A stretch of 59,360 nt of DNA from an uncultured Fusobacterium sp. (lineage in GTDB: Bacteria; Fusobacteriota; Fusobacteriia; Fusobacteriales; Fusobacteriaceae): assembly GCF_905200055.1 (NCBI RefSeq), contig NZ_CAJKIS010000011.1, forward strand, positions 1 to 59,360. The letters are read 5' to 3'. The position numbers and the translations under genes are program-made. Positions 47,662-56,217 of this stretch are shown in pieces (within the stretch, counting starts at the first letter, position 1; each line of letters begins with the position of its first letter). Under the pieces are notes generated by a model, which worked only from the letters and a program-made list of their open reading frames with translations, was not told the origin of the DNA and ran no database searches.

Positions 47662-48552
47662 ATGCAGAGAATAACAGCTTTAAGACCTCTTTTTCCTAGA
47701 AATTCTTTTCTTGTAGTAAACGGGAAAACAATTAATGATGAAAATAATGGTGGATTAAAGTTTCAAGCTGAAATAAAATCAGGAAATGATAAAAAAATAG
47801 GTGTAGGAAGATTTTATATTTATAATTTATCACAAGATATTGCAGTAGGCAGTGAAGTAAAATTAAACTTTGGTTATGCAGATGATGTAGGAGAATATGG
47901 AATTTATGAGGTTATAAAAACAAATAAATATAGAGACGGTGGTGATATTATTAAAGAACTTCTTTGTTCTGAGAGAAGTAAAAATACAAGTCAAATAATA
48001 TCTCTTTCTATTGATGGGAATGTGAGAATATCAGATGCTTTAAAAAAAGTTTGTCAATCAGCAGGGATAAATATCATAAATATGGAACTTTTAAACGACA
48101 AAATTTATACAAATGGTTATACCTGTTATAATAAAGCCTTTCAGGAAATAAAAGAGCTTGTAGAAGATGCTGAAAGTAAAATGATATTAAAATCAAATGA
48201 TTTGTATATTTATCATAAAGAACTTAAAGAAAAAATTATAAGTTTGAGTTTTGGAAGTGGACTTATTGAAAATCCTACATTTTCAGAGAAACTTGTAAAT
48301 GAATCTGAAATAGATGTAGCAAGTGACAACAAAGAGGGAAATGTGGAATGGACAAGCAAAAAACCACAACTTACAGCAACCACTACTAAAGAATATGATT
48401 ATGACATAAAATGTTTCCCAATTCATTATATAAAAAAAGGGGATACTGTAAATATTGTAAGTGATACTTTTACAGGGTTAGCACAAGTAAGAGAGATAGA
48501 AATCAATTTAAAAGATAGTTGGATTATGAATTTAAAGGTTAAGGTGTTGTAA
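47662..48552 (+). CDS. Baseplate hub protein (gp27/gpD-like)
   Basis: A 296-residue protein: FQAEIKSGNDKKIGVGRFYIYNLSQD, VKLNFGYADDVGEYGIYEV and a C-terminal IKKGDTVNIVSDTFTGLAQVREIEI, typical of hub proteins. It would form the trimeric hub under the tube. AAGGAGGTTTAAG precedes the start. It ends with a 1-nt overlap with the spike gene. Confidence 0.65.
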   Translation: MQRITALRPLFPRNSFLVVNGKTINDENNGGLKFQAEIKSGNDKKIGVGRFYIYNLSQDIAVGSEVKLNFGYADDVGEYGIYEVIKTNKYRDGGDIIKELLCSERSKNTSQIISLSIDGNVRISDALKKVCQSAGINIINMELLNDKIYTNGYTCYNKAFQEIKELVEDAESKMILKSNDLYIYHKELKEKIISLSFGSGLIENPTFSEKLVNESEIDVASDNKEGNVEWTSKKPQLTATTTKEYDYDIKCFPIHYIKKGDTVNIVSDTFTGLAQVREIEINLKDSWIMNLKVKVL

Positions 48553-49139
48553 TGGAAAATATAAGTATTATTCTATGTGAAGTTCAAGCTGTGAGAAATA
48601 ATAGATTTGTAGATCTTAAACCTTTATTCAAGCCGAACGGAATTTCTCTTCCTGTTCTTCGTAATGTTCCAATGTGCCTATTTGGTGATGAAATAAATTA
48701 TATTGATTGGAAAATAAATACCGGGAATATTGTTCCAGCATTTATAACAACTTTTGATATTTCGTCATATATAAGTCAAGGGAATAAAGAAAAAATGGAT
48801 ACAATAAAAAGAAATTCATTAAATAGTTGTTTTGCTATTCCTTTTACAGTTCCTAGTATGCAAGATGCAAGAAGTTTTCCTGAAGCAATAAAGATTATAG
48901 GAGATAGGCTTGAGGAAGGAGAAATAAACCAAACAGGGAATATCACAAGAACAGGTAATACTAATATCACAGGAGATGTTAATATCACTGGAAATTTAAC
49001 AGTAACTCAAAAGATAACTGCTAAGGTAGTAAATATTTTAGAAAGTTTAGCTTCCAAAGTAGCAACTATTGGAGGAATAGACTTTGCGGGACATAAACAT
49101 ACAGATGCAGAAGGTAGAGATACATCGGGGGCAAAATAA
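48552..49139 (+). CDS. Membrane-puncturing spike (gp138-like)
   Basis: A 195-residue protein. The N-terminal OB-fold-like part (SIILCEVQAVRNNRFVDLKPL) matches gp138-type spikes. The C-terminal part has repetitive NQTGNITRTGNTNITGDVNI, a triple-stranded beta-helix tip, and ends FAGHKHTDAEG with a possible metal-binding HxH. It pierces the cell envelope. Confidence 0.75.
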   Translation: MENISIILCEVQAVRNNRFVDLKPLFKPNGISLPVLRNVPMCLFGDEINYIDWKINTGNIVPAFITTFDISSYISQGNKEKMDTIKRNSLNSCFAIPFTVPSMQDARSFPEAIKIIGDRLEEGEINQTGNITRTGNTNITGDVNITGNLTVTQKITAKVVNILESLASKVATIGGIDFAGHKHTDAEGRDTSGAK

Positions 49140-49474
49140 TGAAAAGTTTAAGAATGAAAGATGGAGATATTCAATTTGGAGAAAAGGTTACAGGAATGGA
49201 AGAGTTTTTACAGCGATGGATTAATTCTTTAAAGATATACAGCAATGAATGTTACTATAATGAAAATTTAGGACTTAATATAACTGTTATTAATGGAATA
49301 GATGATGCAAAATATAAAATGGAACATATAAAAGAAAAAACACTTTCTTGGTATGGAAAAGAACTTGAAGATTTATATTATGAAATAATATCAGAAAAAA
49401 ATAGAGTAATAACAGCTGTATTTTATTTTCAACATAAAAAATATAAAAATATACAGCAGGAGGTGATATTGTGA
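49139..49474 (+). CDS. Baseplate wedge protein (gp25/gpW-like)
   Basis: A 111-residue protein: EEFLQRWINSLKIYSNECYY then GLNITVINGIDDAKYKMEHI. It lies between spike and gpJ-like genes, the usual position of the gp25/DUF2634-type wedge. Its start overlaps the spike stop. Confidence 0.65.
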   Translation: MKSLRMKDGDIQFGEKVTGMEEFLQRWINSLKIYSNECYYNENLGLNITVINGIDDAKYKMEHIKEKTLSWYGKELEDLYYEIISEKNRVITAVFYFQHKKYKNIQQEVIL

Positions 49475-50574
49475 ATAAATTGGAAACAAAAGGATTTAAT
49501 GGGTTAATGGAAATGGCTCAAGAAAAAGCAAAAAGTAAAGATTGTTGGGGGGAAGATTTTAATGCTTCAGAAACATCAGATTACTATAAAATAGTAGCTC
49601 CATTTATAACAGTAGCATCTTATTTGGAAGATAAAATTATTTCTATAATGAAAGGGCTTAATTTATATAATGCACAAGGTAATGAGTTAGATGATTTACT
49701 AGACAGTTTTCCTCGCCGTCAAGGATCTTATGCTTTTCTTAATTGTGAAATTACTGCTAATAGTTATGTCAGTGTAAAAGAAAAAGACATTCTAATTGAA
49801 ACAGCAGAAGGAATACAGTTTGAAAATATACAACAATTTGATATTAATTCAACTAAGAAAAAAACAGTATTATTTAAAGCTGTTCTTACAGGAGAAGAGG
49901 GAAACATAAAAGAAAATTCTATAACAAGAGTTTTATCAGCTCCAGCAGGAATTGTAAATATTCAAAATAGAGAACTTGGAGAGGGTGGACTTACTCAAGA
50001 AAATGACTTTGATTATCTTAATAGATATCTTTCAGGGAATACTGAAGGAGAATGGGCTCTTGAACCTGTTATAGCAGCAGTAAGAGCTCTTGCTGGAGTA
50101 AAGAGTTGTAATGGAATAAGAAACAACACTATGGAAACAGATAAAAATGGGTTAGATCCTAAAAGTATATGGCTTGTAGTAGATGGAGGAATAAAAGAAG
50201 AAATAGCAGAAGCTATTTATAAGCATATTCATACTCCTGATACTAAAGGAAGTATTGAAGTTGATGTTAAAACTTCAGTTGAAGGCAAAACTGAAAAAAT
50301 AAGATTTGATAGACCAATAGATGTATTGGTTGATTATAAGTTGACAATAGAAAGTCCTGACGAAGTAGCAATAAGAGAACTTTTGAAAGAATATATAAAT
50401 AATGCAGGATTAGGAGTAAAACTAAGCACAGGAGTTTTTATATCTGATTGGGTTTGTGGAAAAGGATATAAATATTATGACTTTGATTTGAAATTTAAAA
50501 GAAGTACTGAAAATGAATATAAAACATCTTTACAATTAGCTTTCAATGAGCGTTCAAAAGCAAATGGAGAGTGA
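49471..50574 (+). CDS. Baseplate J-like protein
   Basis: A 367-residue protein: LYNAQGNELDDLLDSFPRRQ, FKAVLTGEEGNIKENSIT, GEGGLTQENDFDYLNRYLSG, TPDTKGSIEVDVKTS, matching the gpJ/gp47 wedge family. AGGAGGTGATATT precedes GTG 49471. It is a core baseplate wedge component. Confidence 0.85.
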   Translation: MNKLETKGFNGLMEMAQEKAKSKDCWGEDFNASETSDYYKIVAPFITVASYLEDKIISIMKGLNLYNAQGNELDDLLDSFPRRQGSYAFLNCEITANSYVSVKEKDILIETAEGIQFENIQQFDINSTKKKTVLFKAVLTGEEGNIKENSITRVLSAPAGIVNIQNRELGEGGLTQENDFDYLNRYLSGNTEGEWALEPVIAAVRALAGVKSCNGIRNNTMETDKNGLDPKSIWLVVDGGIKEEIAEAIYKHIHTPDTKGSIEVDVKTSVEGKTEKIRFDRPIDVLVDYKLTIESPDEVAIRELLKEYINNAGLGVKLSTGVFISDWVCGKGYKYYDFDLKFKRSTENEYKTSLQLAFNERSKANGE

Positions 50575-50579
50575 GGATA

Positions 50580-51215
50580 ATGATAAATGAAGTAATAGAA
50601 GGTCTTCCTTTACACTTCCAAAAAGAGAATAATATAAAAATTTATAAAAGTCTTGAACCTGTTGTTGACTACTTAAATGACTTAATTGAATGCTTGAAGG
50701 GACAAACCTCATTAATGAAAGCTAAAGGAATCTTTTTAGATTTTTTAGGAGTTCGATACCAAGAGAGTAGAAATGGAAGAGATGACGAACAGTATAGAAA
50801 AGCTCTTGTTTCTAAAAGAATGGCAGTATCAGGACTTCCTACTACAGAATTCTTATTAGATGTTGCAAGACAGCTTTCAGGAGCAGAAGTAATAGACTTT
50901 AAAACTAGATATAAAGGAGAAGTAGCTAGTCAGTATTTTAAAGTTGATATAGATGGAATATTAGCAAGCATAAGAAAATTTCCAAATTTAAATAATATTT
51001 GTGAAGCTGGAACACGAATGTATTGGGAAATAAAGATTTCAAACGAAAAAGCTATTTGTAATTTTGCAAATATAATTAGTGGACATAAAAAAATAGAATT
51101 AAATGGAGACTTTACTATTGATCAAACTTTAAGAATAAAGCAAAATATAAATTTAAACTCAGTAATTTCAAATTCTAAAAAAATTGTAATAGGAGGAAAA
51201 AATGAGTTATTTTAA
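50580..51215 (+). CDS. Baseplate/tail protein (gpI/DUF2612-like)
   Basis: A 211-residue protein: LPLHFQKENNIKIYKSLEP, SLMKAKGIFLDFLGVRYQESRNG, DDEQYRKALVSKRMAVSGLPTTE, the typical start of gpI/DUF2612-like proteins, then a beta-rich end. ATG 50580 follows AGTGAGGATA. It links the baseplate to the tailspike gene and overlaps it by 14 nt. Confidence 0.75.
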   Translation: MINEVIEGLPLHFQKENNIKIYKSLEPVVDYLNDLIECLKGQTSLMKAKGIFLDFLGVRYQESRNGRDDEQYRKALVSKRMAVSGLPTTEFLLDVARQLSGAEVIDFKTRYKGEVASQYFKVDIDGILASIRKFPNLNNICEAGTRMYWEIKISNEKAICNFANIISGHKKIELNGDFTIDQTLRIKQNINLNSVISNSKKIVIGGKNELF

Positions 51216-53826
51216 AGGATTAAAATTAACAAAATTAGGTGAAACACTTTTAGCAAATATAAATGGAAACTTAAATGAAACTTTGACTTTTACATCAGGA
51301 GAAATAGGAGCAGGAACAATTAATAGCGATGATGAAATTAGATTTCTAACATCTTTAAAAGAAAAATGGAAAGAATTAGATATAATAAGTATAGAAAAAG
51401 ATCCAAATGATGAAACAATTATTAAATTAGAATTACAATTTTCAAATATTGATTTACAAGAAACTAAAATTTTTAGAGAGATTGGAATTTATGCAAAAGG
51501 AAATAATAGTGAACCTGTATTGTTTGCTTATTCAAATGCAGGAGAGAATTATGACTATATTCCTCTTCCACAAGATAATCCACAAAATTTTACTATTGAA
51601 ATTAATTTAAAGATAACTTCCAATTCTAAAATTGATGCAATTATAAATATGGCTGGGTTTGTCACAATAGGAAAAATGGTTGAATTTTTAAAAAGTAAGT
51701 TAACTCAAATTCCTACTGTAATAGAACTACAATCAAGAAAAAACTTAAAAGTTAGAGATATAGTTGAAGTTTTAGGATATTATACTGCAGGTGATGGGGC
51801 AGGACATAAGAGAATAATAGCAAGAGAAGATGATGGAAGTGGTGTTCAGTTAGCTAATAAGCTATGGGCTAATATTATTCATAGTGGAAAAGTTAATGTT
51901 TCGTGGTTCGGAGCAAAAGGCGATGGAGTAACTGATGATACTTTAGCTATTCAAAAAGCCATGAAGGTTGGAACTACTGTATATTTTGATAATAAAACTT
52001 ATTTTATTAATTCTAATATTAGAAGTAGTATAACTTCTAATATTATTGGAAACAATACTATTATTAAAATTATTAATGATATTGAAAGCAGTATCTTTAC
52101 GTTTTCTAATAAAAAAATAAATATAGCTTCTTTTAAATTTGATATAGAAAACAAGTCTATTGACAATGCTATTTTTATATCTGGTGCAAAACAATGCGTT
52201 ATTAACGATATAGAAATATTTAATATTAAAAATAAAAAAAATGGATTGTCTTGCATAGATATTGTTAATACTTTTAATTGTGATATTTCAAATCTATACA
52301 TTCATGATTGTGCTGCAATAGGAAATAAAGTTACAACTGATGGTTCTGGTAATGCTACAGGTATATTAGTTAGTAGATTTAAAGGTAATTGTACTATTCA
52401 CGACAGTTACTTTGAAGAAATACACACTATCGATAATGACGGAAATATAATTTTTGAAGATAGTAATGCAATTTATGTTACAGAATTAAATTCTCCCGCA
52501 TCTTCTTGTAGCATTTATTCTTGCAGCGGAAAAGATGTTGGTAAAAGATTTATTAAAACTCAATGCACTTGTACAGTTAGTATTGATAATTGTAATTATA
52601 TAAATACTAAAGATGATTTTTTAGTAGCGATAGGCATACAATCTACTGAATCTCCAGAGCAAACAAAAAAAGGTTTTGGAATGATATCTAATTGTACAGT
52701 AATTAATAATAACCCTAATAAACCATTCTCTTCAAAGCAGTATTTAATTGCGACTTCAGAAGAGATTACAGTAAGTAACTGTAATCTAAATTCTGGATAT
52801 GATTATGCTTTTACTATTACAGGCTCAGCAATTATAAATAACTGTAACGTCAATGGATATGGATTTATTTTGACTTCTAATAATAATTTTTGTCTAGATA
52901 TAAGTAATTGTATTTTTAAAGGAATGAGTGCTTTTTATGTTTCACGAGATAGTAACGGATGTATGCACATAAATAATTCATCTTTTTATGAAGATAAAAC
53001 TTATAAAGGCAATATTGCCTATGGTTCTAGTATTGATAAAAATTCAACAGTAACATTAGATATTTCTAATTGCAAATTTTATAATATTGCACTAAGTTTA
53101 AATAAAACTATTTTTAACATAAAAAATTGTTTTTTTGAAGCTAAAGACAGAGAGTATTATATTTCATCTACTGAAACTATTAATGAATATTCATATATTC
53201 ATGATTGTTATTTTGAGTATAAAAATGATGTTGCTAGAGAATTACCTTACATCAAAATAGAAAATCATAAATTGAGTTTGAAAAATTTACATTTCAACAG
53301 AGAAAATACTAATTCTTACGATTTTGCATGTAATAATTGTACACTTGAAGTTTTAGATGGCGTTAGTTTAAGCGATGCATATTTTCCTTTATCCACATTA
53401 AAAACTATAATACCATATTGGGAGAATGCAGAACCATCAAATAAATCATTTTACCAAGATGGATATAAATATCTTAATATTCAAGATAATAAATTGTATA
53501 AATTTGATAAAGCTAGTTATAGTTTTAAAGATGTTGCTACATTATCTAACCCTGTTCAGAGCATCAATACTCTATATCATTCAGAGAAGATGAAACAAGA
53601 GGGAGTGTATAACGACTTCATCTCTTATCTTGACGAGAAGTTTGCTTATGATAAGCAACAAGAAAAATTTGAAAAAGAAAAACAGTTAGCCTATGAACAA
53701 GCACTGAAAGAAAATCCTAATTTAACATATGAAGAGTTTATGTTACTTCAAGCAATGACTTTAAATCTAATAGAAGAACCACAACCAAGTCAAGTATTAA
53801 AACAGTTCATGGAAAAATATTTATAG
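51202..53826 (+). CDS. Tailspike/tail fibre with beta-helix
   Basis: An 874-residue protein. Residues 1-170 are a tail-collar-type attachment domain (LTKLGETLLANINGNLNETL, KIFREIGIYAKG). Residues 225-700 are a right-handed beta helix opening VSWFGAKGDGVTDDTLAIQK, a pectate-lyase-like start common to phage depolymerases, with many Asn/Cys rungs. Residues 775-874 are helical (DFISYLDEKFAYDKQQ...YEEFMLLQAMTLN), likely a trimerisation or assembly tail. It should recognise and may cleave a surface glycan. No tail-fibre chaperone is obvious. Confidence 0.85.
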   Translation: MSYFKGLKLTKLGETLLANINGNLNETLTFTSGEIGAGTINSDDEIRFLTSLKEKWKELDIISIEKDPNDETIIKLELQFSNIDLQETKIFREIGIYAKGNNSEPVLFAYSNAGENYDYIPLPQDNPQNFTIEINLKITSNSKIDAIINMAGFVTIGKMVEFLKSKLTQIPTVIELQSRKNLKVRDIVEVLGYYTAGDGAGHKRIIAREDDGSGVQLANKLWANIIHSGKVNVSWFGAKGDGVTDDTLAIQKAMKVGTTVYFDNKTYFINSNIRSSITSNIIGNNTIIKIINDIESSIFTFSNKKINIASFKFDIENKSIDNAIFISGAKQCVINDIEIFNIKNKKNGLSCIDIVNTFNCDISNLYIHDCAAIGNKVTTDGSGNATGILVSRFKGNCTIHDSYFEEIHTIDNDGNIIFEDSNAIYVTELNSPASSCSIYSCSGKDVGKRFIKTQCTCTVSIDNCNYINTKDDFLVAIGIQSTESPEQTKKGFGMISNCTVINNNPNKPFSSKQYLIATSEEITVSNCNLNSGYDYAFTITGSAIINNCNVNGYGFILTSNNNFCLDISNCIFKGMSAFYVSRDSNGCMHINNSSFYEDKTYKGNIAYGSSIDKNSTVTLDISNCKFYNIALSLNKTIFNIKNCFFEAKDREYYISSTETINEYSYIHDCYFEYKNDVARELPYIKIENHKLSLKNLHFNRENTNSYDFACNNCTLEVLDGVSLSDAYFPLSTLKTIIPYWENAEPSNKSFYQDGYKYLNIQDNKLYKFDKASYSFKDVATLSNPVQSINTLYHSEKMKQEGVYNDFISYLDEKFAYDKQQEKFEKEKQLAYEQALKENPNLTYEEFMLLQAMTLNLIEEPQPSQVLKQFMEKYL

Positions 53827-53835
53827 AGGTCAAGA

Positions 53836-53961
53836 ATGAAAAACTTTATATCAGTGGAAGAATTTGATAAATTAAGTGAAAAAGAAAAACACTTATACGA
53901 GATTACATATTTAGACTATGAAACTAGATGTGTGCCATATGGATATGTTTTGAAAAAATAG
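53836..53961 (+). CDS. Small protein after tailspike (41 aa)
   Basis: ATG 53836 after TAGAGGTCAAGA gives a 41-residue protein (MKNFISVEEFDKLSEKEKHL then YEITYLDYETRCVPYGYVLKK). It was found by eye. Similar tiny genes follow fibre genes in other phages. Function is unknown; a fibre-assembly helper is possible. Confidence 0.5.
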   Translation: MKNFISVEEFDKLSEKEKHLYEITYLDYETRCVPYGYVLKK

Positions 53962-53972
53962 GAGATGAGAAA

Positions 53973-54188
53973 ATGAAATTAATATTATCAGTTATTTTAC
54001 TAACAGCATTAACAGCTTGTTCTACAAGACAGATAAATAACAAGCAACAAACATTTACCGAGTATGTTGTTCTTAATAAATATTCAGAATATCAAGGAAA
54101 AAGTATGAAAGACTGGAAAGAACAGCCTAGCGAAAATTTTCCAGGGGTAAGATTAATCAAATGGGTTAAGGCAGATGAGAATAAATAA
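53973..54188 (+). CDS. Small phage lipoprotein
   Basis: A 71-residue protein with a lipoprotein signal: MKLILSVILLTALTACSTRQ, lipobox LTAC with Cys at about 16. The mature part is 55 residues. I chose ATG 53973 (TAGGAGATGAGAAA upstream). Placed just before lysozyme and holin genes, it may be an outer-membrane spanin (Rz1-like), but no inner-membrane partner is evident. Superinfection exclusion is the alternative. Confidence 0.6.
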   Translation: MKLILSVILLTALTACSTRQINNKQQTFTEYVVLNKYSEYQGKSMKDWKEQPSENFPGVRLIKWVKADENK

Positions 54189-54204
54189 TAAAATTGATGA
54201 ATAA

Positions 54205-54246
54205 GTAATTAAACTTAGATTATTAACTTAATCTAGGTTTGATTAC
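54205..54246 (+). other. Hairpin before endolysin gene
   Basis: AAACTTAGATTA pairs with TAATCTAGGTTT (12 bp, one G-T pair) around ACT-rich loop bases. There is no T run; it is likely a processing or attenuation hairpin. Confidence 0.45.
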
Positions 54247-54294
54247 AAACTGCAAAAAATAATTATTGGTTTATGACAAATAGTGGAGGCAAAA

Positions 54295-54732
54295 ATGAAA
54301 ATAAGTGAAAAAGGAATAAATTTTATAATTAATGAAGAGGGAGAAAAATTAAAGGCTTATATTTGTCCTGCAGGTGTTCTTACAATAGGTGTAGGACATA
54401 CAGGAAAAGATGTTGTTCCGGGAATGATTATTACTAAAGAGCATTCGAGAGAGCTTCTAAAAAATGATTTAAAGTATTTTGAAAATGCTGTAGAAACATC
54501 TGTAAAAATATCTTTGAAACAACATGAATACGATAGTTTAATCTCTTTTGCTTTCAATGTTGGAGCTGAAGCCTTTAAAAAGAGTACACTTCTTAAAAAA
54601 ATAAATGCTTTAGCACCTATGATAGAAATAGAAGCAGAGTTTAGAAAGTGGGTTAGAGGTGGTGGAAAAGTTCTTCCAGTTCTTCAAAAAAGAAGAGAAA
54701 GAGAAATAAAATTTTTTAAAGGGGAGTATTAA
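54295..54732 (+). CDS. Endolysin, GH24 lysozyme
   Basis: A 145-residue protein of the T4/P22 lysozyme family: FIINEEGEKLKAYICPAGV with the catalytic Glu, LTIGVGHTGKDVVPG with Thr/His of the active site, and LISFAFNVGAEAFKKSTLL. It cuts peptidoglycan. No signal peptide is present, so a holin is needed for export. I chose ATG 54295 (AGTGGAGGCAAAA upstream), not 54283. Confidence 0.9.
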   Translation: MKISEKGINFIINEEGEKLKAYICPAGVLTIGVGHTGKDVVPGMIITKEHSRELLKNDLKYFENAVETSVKISLKQHEYDSLISFAFNVGAEAFKKSTLLKKINALAPMIEIEAEFRKWVRGGGKVLPVLQKRREREIKFFKGEY

Positions 54733-54735
54733 AAA

Positions 54736-54975
54736 ATGAAAGAAGGGATAATTCTATTGTTTGGTAAGCTCCTAGATATATTTCATAAAAAATCAAAATC
54801 AGGAGATAAACAGCAAGAGATAACAGAGAAAAAAATAAATATATATTCAAAGGCAATCACAATAGTAATTATAACGGCTTTAATTATGTGTGTTCTAGCT
54901 TCTTTATTTCCTGAATTAGCAATTTCGGATTGGTGGTTTAATATACTGGAGAAATTATTAAATTCAGTGGGTTAA
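54736..54975 (+). CDS. Holin-like protein, single TM
   Basis: A 79-residue protein with a hydrophobic segment at about 40-62 (KAITIVIITALIMCVLASLF) and a charged middle. It starts 3 nt after the endolysin stop. Size and position suggest a holin or antiholin working with the protein at 54987. Confidence 0.55.
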   Translation: MKEGIILLFGKLLDIFHKKSKSGDKQQEITEKKINIYSKAITIVIITALIMCVLASLFPELAISDWWFNILEKLLNSVG

Positions 54976-54986
54976 AGGGGGATAAA

Positions 54987-55451
54987 ATGACATTAAGTGA
55001 AATGTGGCAAATATTTATAACATTATTTCAAGATGTTTTAAGTATTTTTTATAATAAAGGAACAATTCTTATAGGAATGGCAGTATCTTTTATCTTTTTA
55101 ATCACAGGAGGAGAAGATAAAATGATAGTATGCTTATTAATTTTTATGAGTATTGATTATATTTCGGGTTTAATAAAATCTATAATTAGAGCTGAAACAA
55201 ATAGCAAAAAAGGGTTTCAAGGATTTTTGAAAAAAATCTTAATGTTGTGTATAGTTGTAATAGCTTATAGACTAGATATAATCTTAAATTTAACTAATAT
55301 ACAATATAATTGTAGATTTGTAACTCTTTCTTTTTATATAGCAAATGAAGGACTTTCTATTTTAGAAAATGCTATAAATTCAGGATTACCTGTACCAGAA
55401 CAACTTCGAGAAGTGCTCGAACAATGTAAGAAAACTAAAGTTAAAAAGTGA
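54987..55451 (+). CDS. Holin family 4-like protein
   Basis: A 154-residue protein with three to four membrane segments (GTILIGMAVSFIFLITGG, IVCLLIFMSIDYISGLIKS, KKILMLCIVVIAYRLDIIL) and the IDYISGL and NEGLSILENA motifs of the phage holin 4/toxin-secretion family. It forms the lesion that releases the endolysin. A terminator follows at once. Confidence 0.8.
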   Translation: MTLSEMWQIFITLFQDVLSIFYNKGTILIGMAVSFIFLITGGEDKMIVCLLIFMSIDYISGLIKSIIRAETNSKKGFQGFLKKILMLCIVVIAYRLDIILNLTNIQYNCRFVTLSFYIANEGLSILENAINSGLPVPEQLREVLEQCKKTKVKK

Positions 55452-55457
55452 TAAAAT

Positions 55458-55480
55458 AGAGGTTAAGAGCCTCTTTTTTT
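55458..55480 (+). terminator. Late-operon terminator
   Basis: AGAGG-TTAAGAG-CCTCT followed by seven Ts closes the 20-kb late operon. Confidence 0.8.
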
Positions 55481-55501
55481 CTTATTTTTTATAATAAGTC
55501 A

Positions 55502-55530
55502 TTGACCTATTATAAAAAACATGGTATAAT
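55502..55530 (+). promoter_or_regulatory. Promoter of type I toxin gene
   Basis: TTGACC (55502-55507), 17 bp and TATAAT (55525-55530); start near 55537. Confidence 0.8.
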
Positions 55531-55558
55531 AAATTATCAAATAAAGAGGAGGTGAAAG

Positions 55559-55672
55559 ATGAGTAAGAAGAAAAAAGGTAATAAAAAAGAGCTACTTGAA
55601 ATAATCAAACTACTCTTAGAAATCCTACTAGCCCTAGTGATTTTAATAAAAGAGTTGATTAGAAACAAGTAA
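55559..55672 (+). CDS. Type I toxin peptide (37 aa)
   Basis: ATG 55559 after AAAGAGGAGGTGAAAG gives a 37-residue peptide: basic start (MSKKKKGNKKE), a Leu/Ile-rich membrane helix (LLEIIKLLLEILLALVIL) and a basic end (IKELIRNK). It has its own promoter and an opposing promoter just downstream. The mRNA start-codon region ATGAGTAAGAAG (55559-55570) is complementary to TTTCTTACTCAT (55720-55731) in the 3' region, so end-to-end folding would hide the start. These are the hallmarks of a type I toxin. No sequence family is recognised. Confidence 0.7.
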   Translation: MSKKKKGNKKELLEIIKLLLEILLALVILIKELIRNK

Positions 55673-55704
55673 CTCACCAGGGGGAGCAATCCCCCACCTT
55701 CTTT
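55559..55704 (-). ncRNA. Predicted antisense antitoxin RNA
   Basis: A minus-strand promoter at 55711-55739 would start an RNA near 55704 that runs leftward across the GGGGGAGCAATCCCCC hairpin (55680-55695) and the toxin frame. Its left end is unknown; the span given is the overlap with the toxin message. Confidence 0.5.
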
Positions 55705-55710
55705 AAAATA

Positions 55711-55739
55711 ATTATAGCATTTCTTACTCATAAAATCAA
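55711..55739 (-). promoter_or_regulatory. Antisense promoter over toxin gene
   Basis: On the minus strand: TTGATT (55739-55734), 17 bp and TATAAT (55716-55711). No gene lies leftward on this strand within reach, so an antisense RNA is the best product. Confidence 0.7.
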
Positions 55740-55892
55740 ATGAAGAAATTAGATCAAGTTTTATCTTTAATAACTACAATATTATTACTTATAAATGTAT
55801 TCTTTGCTAGAAGTATAATATTATCAATAGTATGTTTAATTTTTCTTGTATACTTATTGATAAAAGCAATTAAAAGATACAATAGGAGGTAA
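55740..55892 (+). CDS. Two-TM small protein (50 aa)
   Basis: ATG 55740 opens a 50-residue protein with two hydrophobic segments (VLSLITTILLLINVFF and IILSIVCLIFLVYLLI) and a basic end (KRYNRR). It lacks a clear Shine-Dalgarno, which weakens the call. Its last codons (AGG AGG TAA) form the binding site of the next gene, suggesting coupling. Confidence 0.4.
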   Translation: MKKLDQVLSLITTILLLINVFFARSIILSIVCLIFLVYLLIKAIKRYNRR

Positions 55893-55893
55893 G

Positions 55894-56097
55894 ATGGGAA
55901 GACCATTAGGGTATAAGCCAACAATAGAAAATCCAAAGAAAAAAAATAAAACAGCTTTAAAATTTGGATATAAATATACTCATGAAGAAGCAATGCTAAT
56001 AGATGAGGTTCTTGAGATGGCAAAAGCTGAGTATAAGACTACTTCTAAATCTATTCTTGAGATATTCAAATTTTATAAAGAAAATAGAAAAAGATAA
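55894..56097 (+). CDS. Small ribbon-helix-helix-like protein
   Basis: A 67-residue protein starting MGRPLGYKPTIENPKKKNKT, then FGYKYTHEEAMLIDEVLEMA. The MGRP..NPK start resembles the regulator at 57037 (IGRPKADNPKD). A DNA-binding ribbon-helix-helix role is plausible, perhaps as regulator of the toxin locus. AGGAGGTAAG precedes the start, and a terminator follows. Confidence 0.5.
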   Translation: MGRPLGYKPTIENPKKKNKTALKFGYKYTHEEAMLIDEVLEMAKAEYKTTSKSILEIFKFYKENRKR

Positions 56098-56111
56098 TAA
56101 AATAAAAAAGG

Positions 56112-56141
56112 TGGTAGGTTTAAAAGCCTACCATTTTTTTT
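56112..56141 (+). terminator. Terminator, GGTAGG-type copy 1
   Basis: GGTAGG-TTTAAAAG-CCTACC followed by a T run. Nearly the same terminator is at 57935-57968. Confidence 0.8.
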
Positions 56142-56217
56142 ATTTTATAACTTATATAAAAACATTTGTTATTTCAATTTATAAATTTTTATTTATAGCC
56201 AAAATTATTTAGATCTT

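Noticed and set aside
51202..53826. Diversity-generating retroelement or invertible tail-fibre switch
   Set aside because: No reverse transcriptase, template repeat, invertase or inverted copy of the tailspike end was found.
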